Source: Hordeum vulgare subsp. vulgare (lineage: Eukaryota; Streptophyta; Magnoliopsida; Poales; Poaceae). From it: 64,000 nucleotides of DNA. The stretch is from the NCBI RefSeq assembly GCF_904849725.1, contig NC_058524.1, forward strand, positions 488,133,763-488,197,762, written 5' to 3'. The notes beneath the pieces were generated by a model. That model saw only the letters and a list, made by a program, of their open reading frames with translations. It made no database searches and was not told the origin of the DNA. Made by a program: the position numbers and the translations under genes. Positions 45,569 to 57,927 of this stretch are shown piece by piece (positions within the stretch are counted from its first letter, which is position 1; every line of letters starts with the position of its first letter).

Positions 45569-45583
45569 CAAAAAGGGGGAGAT
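45569..45583 (+). promoter_or_regulatory. Polypurine tract of the copia element
   Basis: AAAAAGGGGGAGAT directly precedes the 3' LTR start TGAAAGCAC at 45584. Confidence 0.8.
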
Positions 45584-45879
45584 TGAAAGCACAATTTCTC
45601 CCTAAGGTGGTTTTGGTAATTAATAACAACATATGTATCATTGAACTAATGATCTTATCCAAGTATATTCCAGAAAACTTTAAAGATGCATTGGCTACAG
45701 GATTGTGAGGAGAAACCCCTTGATGCAATGAAAGGAATAGGATTGGCTCAAACCTCAAGCAAGATGACTCTACATTTTATATTTGTGAGAAATTACTTTT
45801 GAGTCCATATGAAAGCCAATACTATTAAAAGGGGGTGATGTATTATGATGAATTGGTTTCTCAAGTGCTAAGAGATAGT
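45584..45879 (+). repeat. 3' LTR of the non-autonomous copia element, truncated by insertion
   Basis: TGAAAGCACAATTTCTCCCT... matches the first ~290 bp of the LTR at 26804 and stops at 45879, where an Angela-type LTR begins. The remainder would lie beyond the nested elements, outside the window. Confidence 0.8.
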
Positions 45880-47625
45880 TGTTCGGGAACATTGCATGGG
45901 AAACAAAAACAATCCTATGCACACGAAAGACCTATCCATGGTGATGACCACCTACGAGAGGGGAGATCGGATCCACAAACCTTTGTAGATCACTAAGTGG
46001 GAAGCGTTAAGAAACGCAGTTGATGTAGTCGAACGTCTTTGCGATCCAAATCGCAAGCTATCCCGCCATCCAATCACGATCTAGCGCTGAATGGACGGCA
46101 CCTCCGTGTTCAGCACACATGCAACTCGATGATGATCTCCGCCTTCTTGATCCATCAAGAGAGACGAAGAGTTAGCTGAATTTTCCGGCAGCATAACGGC
46201 GTGACGATGATGATGGAGGAGATACTCCTCCAGGGCTTCGCCGTGTCGTACCGAAATAACTACGGGGTGTCACTAGGTGGCGGAGGGAGAAAGGGTTGCG
46301 CTGTGGCTTGTGGTGCAAAAATCCTCTCTACCCTCCACTATATATAGGAGGGAGGGAGGGAGGGTGGCGCCCTAGGGACTTGCCCTAGGGTTCGGCCGGC
46401 ACAAAGGAGGAGGGAGGAGTCCTCCTCCAAGTCGGTTTGGAGGAGGAGAACTCCTCTCCCTATTCCATTTGGCCCCACCTCTCTCTCTTCTCCACTTCGG
46501 CTGAAATAGTCCCTCTTGGGCTAGCCACTCAACTCACCATGGGCTAGTGCGCCACCCTTGGGCCTGTTTGGTCCCCTCCCGGGTGAGTGGCCCCTCCCGG
46601 TGGAACCCCGGAACCCATTCGTCACTCCACGTACTTTACTAGTAATGACTGGAAGACAAATGGATACTTACTATATATCAATCTTCGTCTCCGGACCATT
46701 CTGGAACCCCTCGTTACATCCGGGATCTCATCCGGAACTCCGAACAACATTCAGTTACCAACATCAATAATTCAACTATACGGAAACGACACCGAACCTT
46801 AAGTGTCCAGACCCTACGGGTTCGAGAAAAATGTAGCCATGACCGAGACACTCTCCGGTCAATATCCAATAGCGAGACCTCGATGTCCATATTGGATCTT
46901 ACATATTCTACAAAGATCTTAATCAGTTGAACCTCTATGTAGAGGACTCGGTTAATCCCGTATAACATTGCCTCTGTCCTTCGGTATGTTACTTGCCCGA
47001 GATTCGATTGTTGGTATCTCTATACATATTTTAATCTCGTTTCCGACAAGTCTCTTTAATTGTTTCGTAATACAAAATCTCGTGGCTAACTCTTTAGTCA
47101 CAATGCTTGCAAGGCTTGTTGTGATCTTGTATTACCGAGTGGGCCTCGAGATACCTCTCCATCATATGGAGTGACAAATCGCAGTCTTAATGCATGCTAA
47201 CTCAATAAACACCTTCGGAGATACCCGTTGAACACATTTATAGTCACCCGGTTACGTTGCGACATTTGATACACACAAGATATTATTCCGGTGTCAGTGA
47301 GTTAGATGATCTCATGGTCATAGGAACATATACCTGACATGCAGAAAACAGTAGCAATAAAATGACACGATCACATTCTACGTCCATAGTTTGGGTCTGG
47401 TCCATAACATCATACTCCTAATGATGTGACTCCGTTATCAAGTGACAACACTTGTCTACGGCTAGGAAACCATAACCATCTTTGATCAACGAGCTAATCA
47501 ACTAGAGGCTTACTAGGGATAGTGTGTTGTCTATGTATCCACACATGTATCTGAGTTTCTATTCAATACAATTCTAGTATGTATAATAAATCACTATCTT
47601 GAACAAGGAAATATAATAATAACTC
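45880..47625 (-). repeat. 3' LTR of the Angela-related copia element, inner end deleted
   Basis: It starts TGTTCGGGAACATTGCATGG and continues through features shared with the LTRs at 52484 and 63577. There is a minus-strand TATA box (CTATATATAGG on the plus strand near 46340). LTR sequence ends near 47625 at AATAATAACTCC, short of the usual terminus, and joins RNase H coding sequence directly. Confidence 0.8.
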
Positions 47626-49111
47626 CAAGATATGTCATGAACTGCTTCTTTAGTCGCCTCCAAGGCAGCTATGTACTCTGCTTCGCATGTAGAATCAGCT
47701 ACCACGGTCTGCTTGGAACTGCATCAGCTTACCGCACCCCATTAAGAATAAATATGTATCCGGTTTGTGACTTAGAGTTATTAGGATCACTGTCGAAGCT
47801 TGCATCAACGTAACCCTTTACGACGAGCTCTTTGTCATCTCCATAAACGAGAAACATTTCCTTAGTCCTTTTCAGGTACTTCAGAATATTCTTGACCGCT
47901 ATCAAGTGCTCCATTCCTGGATTACTTTGAAACCTTCCCGCCATACTTATGGCAAGGCTGACATCAGGTCTTGTGCACATCATTGCATACATGATAGACC
48001 CTATGGCTGAAGCATAGGGGATGACACTCATCTTTTCTCTATCTTCTGCAGTTACTGGCATTGAGTCTTACTCAACTTCATAGCTTGTAACACACGCAAG
48101 AATCCTTTCTTGGACTGTTCCATTTTGAACTTCTTCAAAACTTTATCAAGGTATGTGCTTTGTGGAAGTCCTATCAAGCGTCTTGATCTATCTCTATAGA
48201 TCTTGATGTCCAATATGTAAGCAACTTCTCCCCGGTCCTTCATTGAAAACTTGTATTCAAGTAATCCTTTACGCTTCCCAAAAGTTCTATATCACTTCCA
48301 ATCAGCAATATTTCATCCACATATAATATTAGAAATGCTATAGACATCCCACTCACTTTCTTGTAAATACAAGCTTCTCCATAAACTTGTATAAACCCAA
48401 ACGCCTTGATCACCTCATCAAAGCGCTGATTCCGACTCTAAGATGCTTGCACCAGTCCATAAATGGATCGATGGAGTTTGCATACTTTGTCAGCATTCTC
48501 TGGATCGACAAAACCTTCCGGTTGCATCATATACAACTCTTCCTTAAGGAAACCGTTAAGGAACGTTTTTTGACATCCATCTGCCAAATTTCATAATCGA
48601 AAACTGGAGCTATTGCTAACATGATTCTGACGGACTTCAACATCTCTATGAGTGAGAAAGTCTCATCGTATTCAACTCCTTGAACTTGTGAAAAATCCTT
48701 TGCCACAAGTCGAGCTTTATAGACGGTGACATTACCGTTTGCGTCTGTCTTCTTCTTAAAGATCCATTTATTGTGAATAGCCTTTCGCCATTCAGGTAAT
48801 ACTTCCAAAGTCCATACTTTGTTTTCATACATGGTTCCTATCTCGGATTTCATGGCCTCTAACCATTTGTCGGAATCTAGGCTCACCATTGCTTCTCCAT
48901 AGCTCGTAGGTTCATTGTTGTCTAACAACATGATTCATAAGTCAGGGTTGTCGTACCACTCAGGAGCAGTACCTGCCCTTGTCGACCTACGAGGTCCTTC
49001 GTCAATTTGATCTGAAGTTTCATGATCATCATCATTAGCTTCATATTCAATTGTTGTGGGTTCCACAGAAACATTTTTGTGTGCTGCGCTACTCTCTAGT
49101 TGAAGTAGAGG
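47626..49111 (-). pseudogene. Copia reverse transcriptase and RNase H remnant
   Basis: RVT_2-type sequence starts near 48931 with SYGEAMVSLDSDKWLEAMKS and WIFKKKTDANGNVTVYKARL. The catalytic YVDD is YVDE here (48312-48323). RNase H follows with MSVIPYASAIGSIMYAMMCT and DPNNSKSQTGYIFILNG, has a stop near 47729, and is cut off at about 47626 before its C-terminal residues. Frameshifts lie near 48243, 48527 and 48050. This enzyme would be inactive. Confidence 0.75.
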
Positions 49112-50340
49112 TTATATAACCTCATCAAGTTCTATCTTCCTCCCACTCGATTTTTTCGAGAGAAACTCTTTCTCAAGATATGCTCCATTTTGAGTGACAA
49201 ACACTTTGCCTTCGGACCTGAGATAGAAGGTGTACCCAACTATATCTTTTGGGTATCCTATGAAGATACACTTTTTGCTTTGGGTTCCATCTTTTAAGGC
49301 TAAAGCTTTTTGACATAGCATCACATCCCCAAACTTTGGCTTCTTGCCATACCACAGTTCGTATGGTGTCATCTCAACGGATTTTGTTGGTGCCCTATTT
49401 AAAGTGAATGCATTTGTCTCTAATGCATAGCCCCAAAATGATAATGGCAAATTAGTAAGAGACATCATAGAGTGCATCATATCTAATAAAGTACGATTAC
49501 GACAATCGGACACACCATTACGTTCTGGTGTTCCACGCGGTGTCAACTATGAAACTATTCCACATTGTCTTAAGTGAGTACCAAACTCATAACTCAGATA
49601 CTCTCCTTCTCGATCAGATCGTAGGAATTTGATCTTCTTGTTACGATGATTTTCAACTTCACTCTGAAATTGCTTGAACTTTTCAAACGTTTCAGACTTG
49701 TGCTTCATTAAGTAAATATAACCATATCTACTCAAATCTTCTGTGAAGGTGAGAAAATTACGATAACCATCGCGTGCCTCTAAGCTCATCGGACCGCACA
49801 CATTAGTATGTATGATCTCCAACAAGTCACTTGCACACTCCATTGTTCCGAAGAACGGAGTCTTAGTCATCTTGCCCATGATGCATGGTTCACATGTGTC
49901 AAGTGATTCAAAATCAGCATGAAGTTTCTTCATGCATTTTATACCAATATGACCTAAGCGGCACTACCACAAGAAAGTGACGCTATCATTATCAACTCTA
50001 CCTCTTTTGGCCTCAATGTTATGGATATGAGTGTCATCACTATCGAGATTCAACATGAACAAATCCCTCACATTGGGTGCATGACCATAAAAGATATTAC
50101 TCATATAAATAGAACAACCATTATTCTCTGACTTAAACGAGTAACCGTCTCACAATAAACAAGATCTGAATATAATGTTCATGCTTAACGCAGGCACTAA
50201 ATAAAAGTTATTTAGGTTCATCACTAATCTCGACGGTAATTGAAGTGAGAGCGCGCCGACAGCGATCGCATCAACCATAGAACCGTTTCCCACGCGCATC
50301 GTCACTTCGTCCTTCGCCAACCTTCATCTATTCCGTAATT
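49112..50340 (-). pseudogene. Copia protease/integrase remnant
   Basis: The integrase zinc region includes CEPCIMGKMTKTPFFG (near 49880). The core reads HTNVCGPM, FLRSDREGEYLSYEFG and GTPERNGVSDCRNRTLLDM. Compared with the family consensus as I know it, the first catalytic Asp is Asn and the Glu is Asp, leaving one normal acidic residue. A TAG near 49547 splits the core. Upstream, 49934-50340 should hold the protease but is too broken to show its active site. Confidence 0.7.
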
Positions 50341-51284
50341 CCTACTTTGAGTTGAAAATGTGAGCAACCGAACCGGTATAAAATACCGAGGCACTACAAC
50401 GAGAGTTGGTGACTTACACATAAATAACATGTATATCAAATATACCTTGTTTGGCATTGTCCGCCTTCTTATCAGCCAGATACTTGGGGCAGTTCTGCTT
50501 CTAGTGACCAGCCCCATTGCAATGATAACACTCAGTTTCGGCTTTGGTACAGTCTTGGATTTCTTCGTCAGAGGGGCAACAGCTTTGCCACTCTTCTTGG
50601 AGTTACCCTTCTTGCCTTTGTCATTTTTCTTGAAACGGGTGGTCTTATTGACCATCAACACTTGATGTTCTTTCTGGATTTCTGACTCAGCGACATTCAG
50701 CATCGCAAACACCTCGGCGAGTGATTTATTCATCCATTTCCCTTGCATATTGTAGTTTAACACAAAGCCGTTATAGCTAGGTGGCAGTGATTGAAGAACT
50801 CCGTGAGTGATAGCCTCTTGCGGGAGAGCAATTCCCAGCTCAGCCAGACGGTTAGAGTACCCAGACATTCTGAGCACATGTTCACTGACACACCCGTTCT
50901 CCTCCATTTTGCAAGCATGGAACTTATCGTAGGTTTCATACCTCTCGATCTGGGCCTTCTTCTCAAAGATAAACTTCAATTCCTCGAACATCTCATCTGC
51001 TCCATGACGTTCAATTCCTTGAAGTCCCGGTTCTAAGCGATACAAAACTACACATTGGACCAATGAGTAGTCATCCTGATGCGACTGTCGGCGTTCATAA
51101 TGTCCGAGGTCGCCGGTTGGGGAGGTTCTTCACCTAGCGGCGCATCAAGGACATATTGCTTTTTGGAAGTCGTGAGGATAAGCCTTAGATTACGAGCCCA
51201 GTTAACAAAGTTTCTTCCATCATCTTTTAGCTTAGCTTTCTCTAGGAACACATTAGAATTCAAGGGTTCTACTGTGTGAGCCAT
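50341..51284 (-). pseudogene. Copia gag remnant
   Basis: The ATG at 51284 begins MAHTVEPLNSNVFLEKAKLK. The UBN2-type region has LSEHVL-like and SLPPSYNGFVLNYNMQGKWM segments and a Lys-rich linker. The CX2CX4HX4C zinc knuckle is still recognisable at about 50480-50525 (CYHCNGAGH, a stop, then KQNC) but in a different frame from the preceding ORF. A TGA-type break near 51048-51050 and frameshifts inactivate it. Confidence 0.7.
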
Positions 51285-52468
51285 TGATCTACAACATAAA
51301 TTTGCAAAGTTTACTTAGACTATGTTCAAGATAATTGAGTTTAGTTAATCATATTACCAATAAACTCCCACTCAAATTTACATCCCTCTAGTCATTCGAG
51401 TGATACATGATCCAAATTCACTAACTCAAGTGCGATCATCACGTGAGTTGAGTTAGCTTTAATGGTGAACATATCTATGTTGATCATATATACTATATGA
51501 CTCATGTTCGGTCTTTAGGTCTCTTGTGTTCCGAGGCCATGTATGTACATGTTAGGCTCGTCAATTTTAACCCGAGTGTTCCATGTGTGCAACTTTTTTG
51601 CACCCGTTTTATGTGAACGTAGAGTCTATCACACCCGATCATCACATGGTGTCTCGAAATGACAAACTCTCAGAATGGTGCACACTCGGGGAGAACACAA
51701 TTTTATCTTGAAATTTTAGTGAGGGATCACCTTATAATCCTACGGTCATCCTAGGCAAAATAAGGTGCATAAAAGGATTAACATTACATGTAAATCATAA
51801 GTGACATGATATGACCATGAACTTCTTTTTTTGATCTCCATCTTGAAAGCACCGGCGGGATCTCCATCGTCACCGGCGCCACACCATGATCTCCATCATT
51901 GTGCTACCACCGAGGTTCTCGTGCTAACTATGCTATTGGTACTAAAGCTTAACTAGCGATAAAGCAATGTATCAAGAAGCACAAAAGAATTAAAGACAAC
52001 CCTATGGCTCCTCCCGGTTGTCGTACCATCGACATGCAAGTCGATATTTAACTATTACAACATGATCATGTCATACATCAAATATATTATATCATGTATT
52101 TGGCCATATCATATCACATCATACCCTGCAAAAACAAGTTAGATGTCCTCTAATTTGTTGTTGCATGTTTTACGTGGCTGGTATGGGTATCTAGCATGAT
52201 CGCATCTTACTTACACAAAATCACAACGGTGATACACAAGTTGCTTTTTAACCTTCTCCAAGGACCGCCTGAGTCAAATCCAATTCAACTAAAGTTGGAG
52301 AAACAGACACCCGCCGGCCATATTTATGCAACAAGTTGCATGTTAGTCGATGGAACCGGTCACTCGTAAGCATACGAGTAATGTTGGTCCGGGCCACTTC
52401 ATCCAACTATATCAATGCCCACAAACTCCTTTGTGTTCTAGTCGAGATGTCATCTACGGATAGACCTA
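51285..52468. other. Untranslated leader of the Angela-related copia element
   Basis: About 1.2 kb between the primer site and the gag ATG, without a credible ORF, as is usual for this group. Confidence 0.65.
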
Positions 52469-52480
52469 GCTCTGGTACCA
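52469..52480 (-). promoter_or_regulatory. Initiator tRNA-Met primer binding site, one mismatch
   Basis: The plus strand reads GCTCTGGTACCA; the usual form is GCTCTGATACCA. It lies directly beside the eroded right LTR. Confidence 0.7.
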
Positions 52481-52483
52481 CTC

Positions 52484-54051
52484 TAAACAAAAAATTCCTA
52501 CACACATGAAAGACCTATCCTTGGTGATGACCATCTATGAGAGGGGAGAACGGATCCACATACCCTTCTAGATCGCTAACCGGGAAGCCTCGAGAAACGC
52601 GGTTGATGTAGTCGAACGTATTTGCGATCCAAATTGCAAGTCGTCCCGCGATCCAATCACGATCTGGCACCGAATGGACGACACCTCCGCGTTTAGCACA
52701 CGTGCAGCTCAATGATGATCTTTGCCTTCTTGATCCAGCAAGAGAGACAAAGAGGTAGCTGAATTCTCCGGCAGAATGACGCATGGCGATGATGATGGTG
52801 GAGCTACTCCGGCACGGCTTCGCCGTGCCGTGCCGAAATAACTACGGGCTGTCACGAGGTGGTGGAGGGAGAGAGGGCTGCATCGTGGCTTGTGGTGCAA
52901 AAAGCCTCTCCACCCTCCATTATATATATGAGAGTGGGAGGGGTGGCGCCCTAGGGACTTGCCCTAGGGTTTGGTCAATGCAAAGGTGGAGGGAGGAGTC
53001 CTCCTCCAAGTCGGCTTGGAGGAGGAGAACTCCTCTCCCTATTCGGTTTGGCCCCACCTCTCTCTATTCTCCACTTTGGCTGAAATAGGCCATCTTAGGC
53101 TGGCCACTCAGCCCACCAGGGGCTGGTGTGCCACCCTTGGGCCTATTTGGTCCCCTCTCTGGTGAGTGGCCCTCCCGATGGAACCCCAGTACCCATTCGT
53201 CACACCCGGTACTTTACCGGTAATGCCTGAAATCCTTCCGGAAGCCAAATGGATACTTCCTATATATCAATCTTCGTATCCGGACCATTCCGGAACCCCT
53301 TGGAATGTCCAGGATATCATCCTGGACTCCGAACATTCAGTTACAAACATCAGTAATTCAATTATACCGAAACATCACCGAACCTTATGTTTGCAGACCC
53401 TGCGGGTTTGAGAACTATGTAGACATGACCGAGACACTCTTCGATCAATATCCAATAGCGGGACCTGGATGTCCATATTGGATCCTACATATTATACGAA
53501 GAACTTAGTCGGTTGAACCTCTATGTCAAGGATTCAGTTAATCCCATATAACATTCCCTTTGTCCTTTGGTATGTTACTTGCCCGAGATTCAGTCGTCGG
53601 TATCTCTATAACTATTTGAATCTCGTTACCGAAAAGTCTCTTTACTCGTTCCGTAATACAAAATCCCATGGCTAACTCTTTAGTCACAATGCTTGCCAGG
53701 CTTGTTGTGATGTTGTATTACTGAGTGGGCCCCAAGATACCTCTCCGTCATACGGAGTGACAAATCCTAGTCTTGATCCATGCTAACTCAACGGACACCT
53801 TAGGAGATACCTGTAGAGGACCTTTATAGTCACCCAGTTATGTTGCAATGTTTGATACACACAAAGTATTATTCCGGTGTCAGTGAGTAACATAATCTCA
53901 TGGTCATAGGAACATATACTTGACATGTAGAAAACAGTAGCAATAAAACGACACGATCACATGCTATGTCCATAGTTTGGGTTTTTTCCATCACATCATT
54001 CTCCTAATGATGTGACTCCATTATCAAGTGACAAAGCTTGTCTATTGATGG
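52484..54051 (-). repeat. 5' LTR of the Angela-related copia element, both ends incomplete
   Basis: Starting with AAACAAAAAATTCCTACAC, it aligns with 45900 onward, but its first ~20 bp (TGTTCGGGAACATTGC...) are missing. It runs to GTCTATTGATGG at 54051, where a Tat-like LTR starts; the rest would lie beyond that element. It has a minus-strand TATA region near 52920 and low-complexity open frames that are not genes. Confidence 0.8.
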
Positions 54052-54588
54052 TGTTATAGCCCTAGGGTAGGGTCATAGGCTTGACCTATAATTCCTACCC
54101 CAAGGGCACCTCATTATTAGCTTAAAGGTCACAAGATACCTACCGACTGGACTAAGACAACCTCTTGTCCACTCGGTAGAAAATCACTTGGAAGATCATC
54201 TTATACTCGACGACTGAATTCGACTCCGTGAAGACTAGAAGCCAGTCGACACAGAAGGCCAGAAGCCACCTCAGCGAGGCTAACGGTCATACGTTAGACT
54301 AATGTAATTACCTGTAACATATGCATTTAATCTCACTTATTGCACCCTTGAAGGTTGGACACTTATGAGGGGCTGCACACTCTATATAAGCCATCCCTCC
54401 CCTCTGGCACAAGGGTTCGCATTCTGTAGCACCTATATTCACTCGACACAAAAGCTCTAGAGCACCGAGACATAGGGCTGTTACCTCCACCGCAGAGGGG
54501 CCTAAACTCATACAACCTTGCCGTAGCTAGGACTCTGCCCTCTACTTTCGTACCCTACTCATCTACTGTCAGGCTAATACCCACGACA
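54052..54588 (+). repeat. 5' LTR of the second Tat-like element
   Basis: 537 bp from TGTTATAGCCCTAGGG to ATACCCACGACA, with TATATAA near 54391. The first 5 bp outside are GATGG (54047-54051). Confidence 0.7.
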
Positions 54589-54590
54589 GT

Positions 54591-54608
54591 TGGCGCCCAC
54601 CTTGGGGC
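54591..54608 (+). promoter_or_regulatory. tRNA-Lys-type primer binding site
   Basis: TGGCGCCCACCTTGGGGC, two bases inside the LTR, one change from the usual plant form TGGCGCCCACCGTGGGGC. Confidence 0.7.
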
Positions 54609-54655
54609 AGGCGTCTAGGCGACTTCCAGCAAGTATGCGTTTTTTCTCCTTCACC

Positions 54656-56580
54656 ATGTCTTCCGGCGGCGATTTGTGCTTGGGTCACGAGATCGTTTTT
54701 GGCACACTCGTTTTCATCGCCGATGATTTGGCATGGCTTCGGGAGGCGCTTCTAGTTCGCGGAGCAACGTTCTTCTGCGCTAGTTCATGCGGAGTTCTTC
54801 TTCGCCAACCGTCGACTTCGCCGTCGACTATGCTCCCCAACGCGTGTCGCAACAAGCGATCCGGCCGCTCGCAGCTCCAACACTAGGTGTGTCATGCACT
54901 CGCGCGTCAAGCGTCTTTGCAGCAGGTGGCGGCCATCGAACCTGCTACACCTCTGTGTGCTGCCTCCCACTCGGTGTCAGATCCGTCTGGCTCTTCTTCC
55001 GAGTGCGAGAGTTGTAGCCCTCTGGCGGAGATCTTCATGGCCGTCTTACACGCGAGGCCGCCAAGGACTAATCGGGACAAGCGGGAAATCGGAGAGACTT
55101 CGGGTGCGCGTAATCATCCGCGCCCTCCAGCGTCCGGTCGGCGTTCTCATCATAACAACATCGAGGTATTCCGCACGCCCGTCCTCAACTTGGCTGCGGC
55201 CGCCAGGATAGCAGACTCCATCCAGCCATCAAATTCATAAGCGGGAAGAGGTTTGGAGCAGATCCATGCCCTGTTACAGGCGGCGCAACAGCAGAATTCC
55301 GTTGTTTCTGAGTCTTACAACAGAATGCACAACAACTTCGTCTGAGCAGACACTGCTCGGTCGGTTTACAACCCAGGTTCTCCCCAGCATCGCAGAGGAG
55401 GAGATCGCCGAGAATATCGATACCGAGACCAGGGGCGAAATCTGCTTCCCCCCCGGTTCAATCGCGAAGATCGCCATCGCTCGCGCTCTCCTCCGTGGCA
55501 TGGTTCGTACATGCCCTGGCGCAACGACGAAATCGATCAGTGGGTGATGAACGCGACCAAAGGCGTGACGTAAGGGACTATCTCACTCAAAATAGGTTTG
55601 ACAGAGGCCGAGCCCACCGTGATGGATACGACGGTGATCATCCGAGTGGAAGTGGCTCTGTCATCTCCGGCCCCGAGTGTTTCGGCCGAGAAATCCGCTC
55701 TGCTGATATCCCCCCCCCCCCAACTTCAGGTTGGCGGGCGGAATAAGCAAGTTCACCAGAGAATCCAAGCCAGAAACATGGCTAGATGATTACCGAGTGG
55801 CAGTTCGGATTGGCGGCGGCAATGACAACGTCGCAATGAAGCACTTGCCCCTGATGCTGGATGGTTCGGCCCATGCTTGGCCGAATCAACTGGCTCCTTC
55901 AAGCATATACTGTTGGGAAAATTTGGCCCGAGTGTTCATCAAGATCTTTGAGGGCACCTGCAAGCGCCCTGCTGGTCTCTCCGAGCTATAGCATTGTATC
56001 CAGAAGCCGAGTGAGTCTTTGCACAATTTCATTCAGCGCTGGACCACTCTCCACCACACGGTGGAGAATGTCACCGAGCATCAAGCAGTCTACGCTTTCA
56101 AAGCAGGTGTCAGGTACCGAGAGTTGTACTTGAAGTTCGGTCGGACAGGAGACATGTCCATGAGCAAGATGATGGAGATAGCAACTCGCTATGCCAATGC
56201 GGAAGAAGAAGATTGCCTCCACAGCGGCAAGGGCAAGGCAGTCTATGGAGATGCCAATTCCAACCGAAAGCAGAAGCAGAAGGTGGAGCGCACACCGCCG
56301 GCAGAAGCATCCGCTCTAGGACGTGAGGCTCTTGTTGTCGATCTAGTGGTTGAAGGAGTTCGAATCTGCAAGGTGTTGATGGATGGAGGGAGTGGCTTGA
56401 ACATCATGTACACCGACATTCTCAAGGGGGTGGGCATTCCGATGTCCAAACTCAGTGAGAGCAATATGAAGTTTCACGTAGTGATCCCAGGGATGAAGGC
56501 CAAGTCACTCGGTTAGATCGCGTTAGACGTCGTTTTCGGCTCTGACAAGAACTTCCGCAACGAGAAACTCACGTTCGAAA
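54656..56580 (+). pseudogene. Tat-like gag-protease with internal deletion
   Basis: The ATG at 54656 begins MSSGGDLCLGHEIVFGTLVF; frameshifts follow through 55730. From 55731 one frame carries ISKFTRESKPETWLDDYRVA, MKHLPLMLDGSAHAWPNQLA and ATRYANAEEEDCLHSGKGKA, with a TAG at 55989. At about 56310 it passes almost directly from the gag basic tail (RKQKQKVERTPPAEAS) into the protease VLMDGGSGLNIMYTDILKG. The expected zinc knuckle and gag-protease linker are missing, which implies an internal deletion. A TAG at 56514-56516 is followed by in-frame protease remnant up to the junction near 56580. Confidence 0.7.
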
Positions 56581-57460
56581 TGTCCTGCTTCCTTGCAACA
56601 AAAGCAAATGATTTCTAACAAGTCTCGAGGCTTCTTAGCTTCTGCTTTTGCTCCTTGGATTCCCGGCTTCCTTCCTGAGCACATGTATTTGTGGTGGCCA
56701 AATTTCATACACTTGTAACATCTGACATGACTCAGGTCTATGTCTGCAGAGATTTGGTTATTCCGAGGGTACTTGTTCTTCTTTCCGGACTCCTTTATTT
56801 TGGCCAGTTCTTCTATTTCAAGTGGATCAAACTCCACTTCTTCCGTCGGGAAGTTTCCCAGATACTCTTGGCTTCTCTTCGTGCAGTCCTATGAATAATG
56901 TCCTTCTTCTCCACATGAGTAGCATGCATTGGAGAAAAATCTGGTCAGACCTTGTCCATCAGGGTCTTCAATATATTCGTTCATCACCGGTTCTTCTAGA
57001 ATCTTCTTCTTGGGGGTTTCCTTCACTGCATCTTTCTGCTGCTTGACAACTTGTTGTACCTTGGGGTAAATGTGACACTGAGCTGGGTAGTGGGTGGTTC
57101 CTTCACAAAGGAAACAAGTCACCTGACTACTTGGGCACTCCTCAGCTGGGTGATTTTCTTCGAATTATCATAGCCCTTCTGAATGAGACAGGATCTTAAC
57201 AGAGTCTTCTTGAATTCTTCCCAACTTTCTGCTCCACTAAATCCTTGTATGGCATGATGCATTTTCCACCAGATAGCAGCACTTTGGGTAAAGTACTGAA
57301 GAACGTGTGCAACTTCATACTTCCTGGAAATCAAATTGCTCTTGAAGTAGTTCTCCATGTTCTGAATCCATATTTCAACTTCCAGCTGGGTCATTGGTCC
57401 AGAGATTACAAGTCCAGCTTCATACGCCATCTGGTAGGGTTGAGGTTTTGGGGATGAGAC
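56581..57460 (-). pseudogene. Tekay-like gypsy gag with four zinc knuckles, truncated
   Basis: The minus-strand gag begins near 57433 (MAYEAGLVISGPMTQLEVEI, AAIWWKMHHAIQGFSG) and has a frame break near 57120-57170. Four CX2CX4HX4C-type motifs follow: CFLCEGTTHYPAQC (near 57115), CYSCGEEGHYS*DC with a stop inside (near 56925), CYKCMKFGHHKYMC (near 56710) and CFCCKEAGHF, cut by the junction near 56580. Acidic linkers separate them. Protease and pol are lost at the junction with the Tat protease. Confidence 0.65.
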
Positions 57461-57911
57461 GGGTAAGAGAGGGAGGGAGATACACACAATACAAACAATA
57501 TTTTTGAGAATAGATTTTTGTTGTGGCCGTCGGAAAACACACACCAAAGACGGCTCACAAATCATCGTAACTAGCGTGGGTATATAACAGGGGTTTGGAC
57601 TTCTAATGGTCATATAATTATTCGGACACTTCAGGGTCTTCGAGTTCCTCGGGTCTTGAGAGTCTTCAATGGGTGTAGCTTCAATTCTTCAATTGCATGG
57701 TGATATCCTCTTTACTTTGACGTAGAACTCCGTTGATTCTTCATGAGGTCGAAGTGGTAAGGGTATTGTCTAACTATTGGAGGTGAGAGAGAACGTTTGA
57801 TGAAATCAGAAGAGATGAGATGTAAAAGGTGTTGTTGAAAATAAAATTTTTGAGAGATCCTTTCCTAAGATATTTCCAGTTTCTAGGGGTCACGTCCTAC
57901 AGTCAACATGT
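57461..57911. other. Leader of the Tekay-like element
   Basis: Untranslated sequence between the primer site and gag on the minus strand; no other feature seen. Confidence 0.55.
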
Positions 57912-57923
57912 GCTCTGATACCA
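57912..57923 (-). promoter_or_regulatory. Initiator tRNA-Met primer binding site of the Tekay-like element
   Basis: The plus strand GCTCTGATACCA is the exact complement of TGGTATCAGAGC, four bases from the LTR end at 57928. Confidence 0.85.
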
Positions 57924-57927
57924 TTTC

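Larger units (their letters stand above)
26804..45879 (+). mobile_element. Apparently non-autonomous copia element with gag and an extra ORF
   Basis: 5' LTR 26804-28266, initiator-Met primer site, gag split by a gypsy complex (28682-40321), an LTR-like internal promoter, a second ORF (43860-45098), a polypurine tract and the start of the 3' LTR (45584-45879). After removing the nested complex the internal domain is about 5.7 kb and has no protease, integrase or reverse transcriptase. It is inserted in the pol of the related copia remnant at 26803. Its 3' LTR is cut at 45879 by an Angela-type element. Confidence 0.65.
45880..54051 (-). mobile_element. Angela/BARE-related copia element with gag-pol, minus strand
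   Basis: 3' LTR on the left, a minus-strand gag-pol remnant (47626-51284), leader, initiator-Met primer site (52469-52480) and the 5' LTR on the right. The right LTR is itself interrupted at 54051 by a Tat-like gypsy. Both inner LTR boundaries are eroded by deletions. It inserted into the copia 3' LTR at 45879. Confidence 0.75.

Noticed and set aside
54785..55547. Overlapping frames in three phases
   Set aside because: They are pieces of the frameshifted Tat gag N-terminal region and its shadows; no separate gene is supported.
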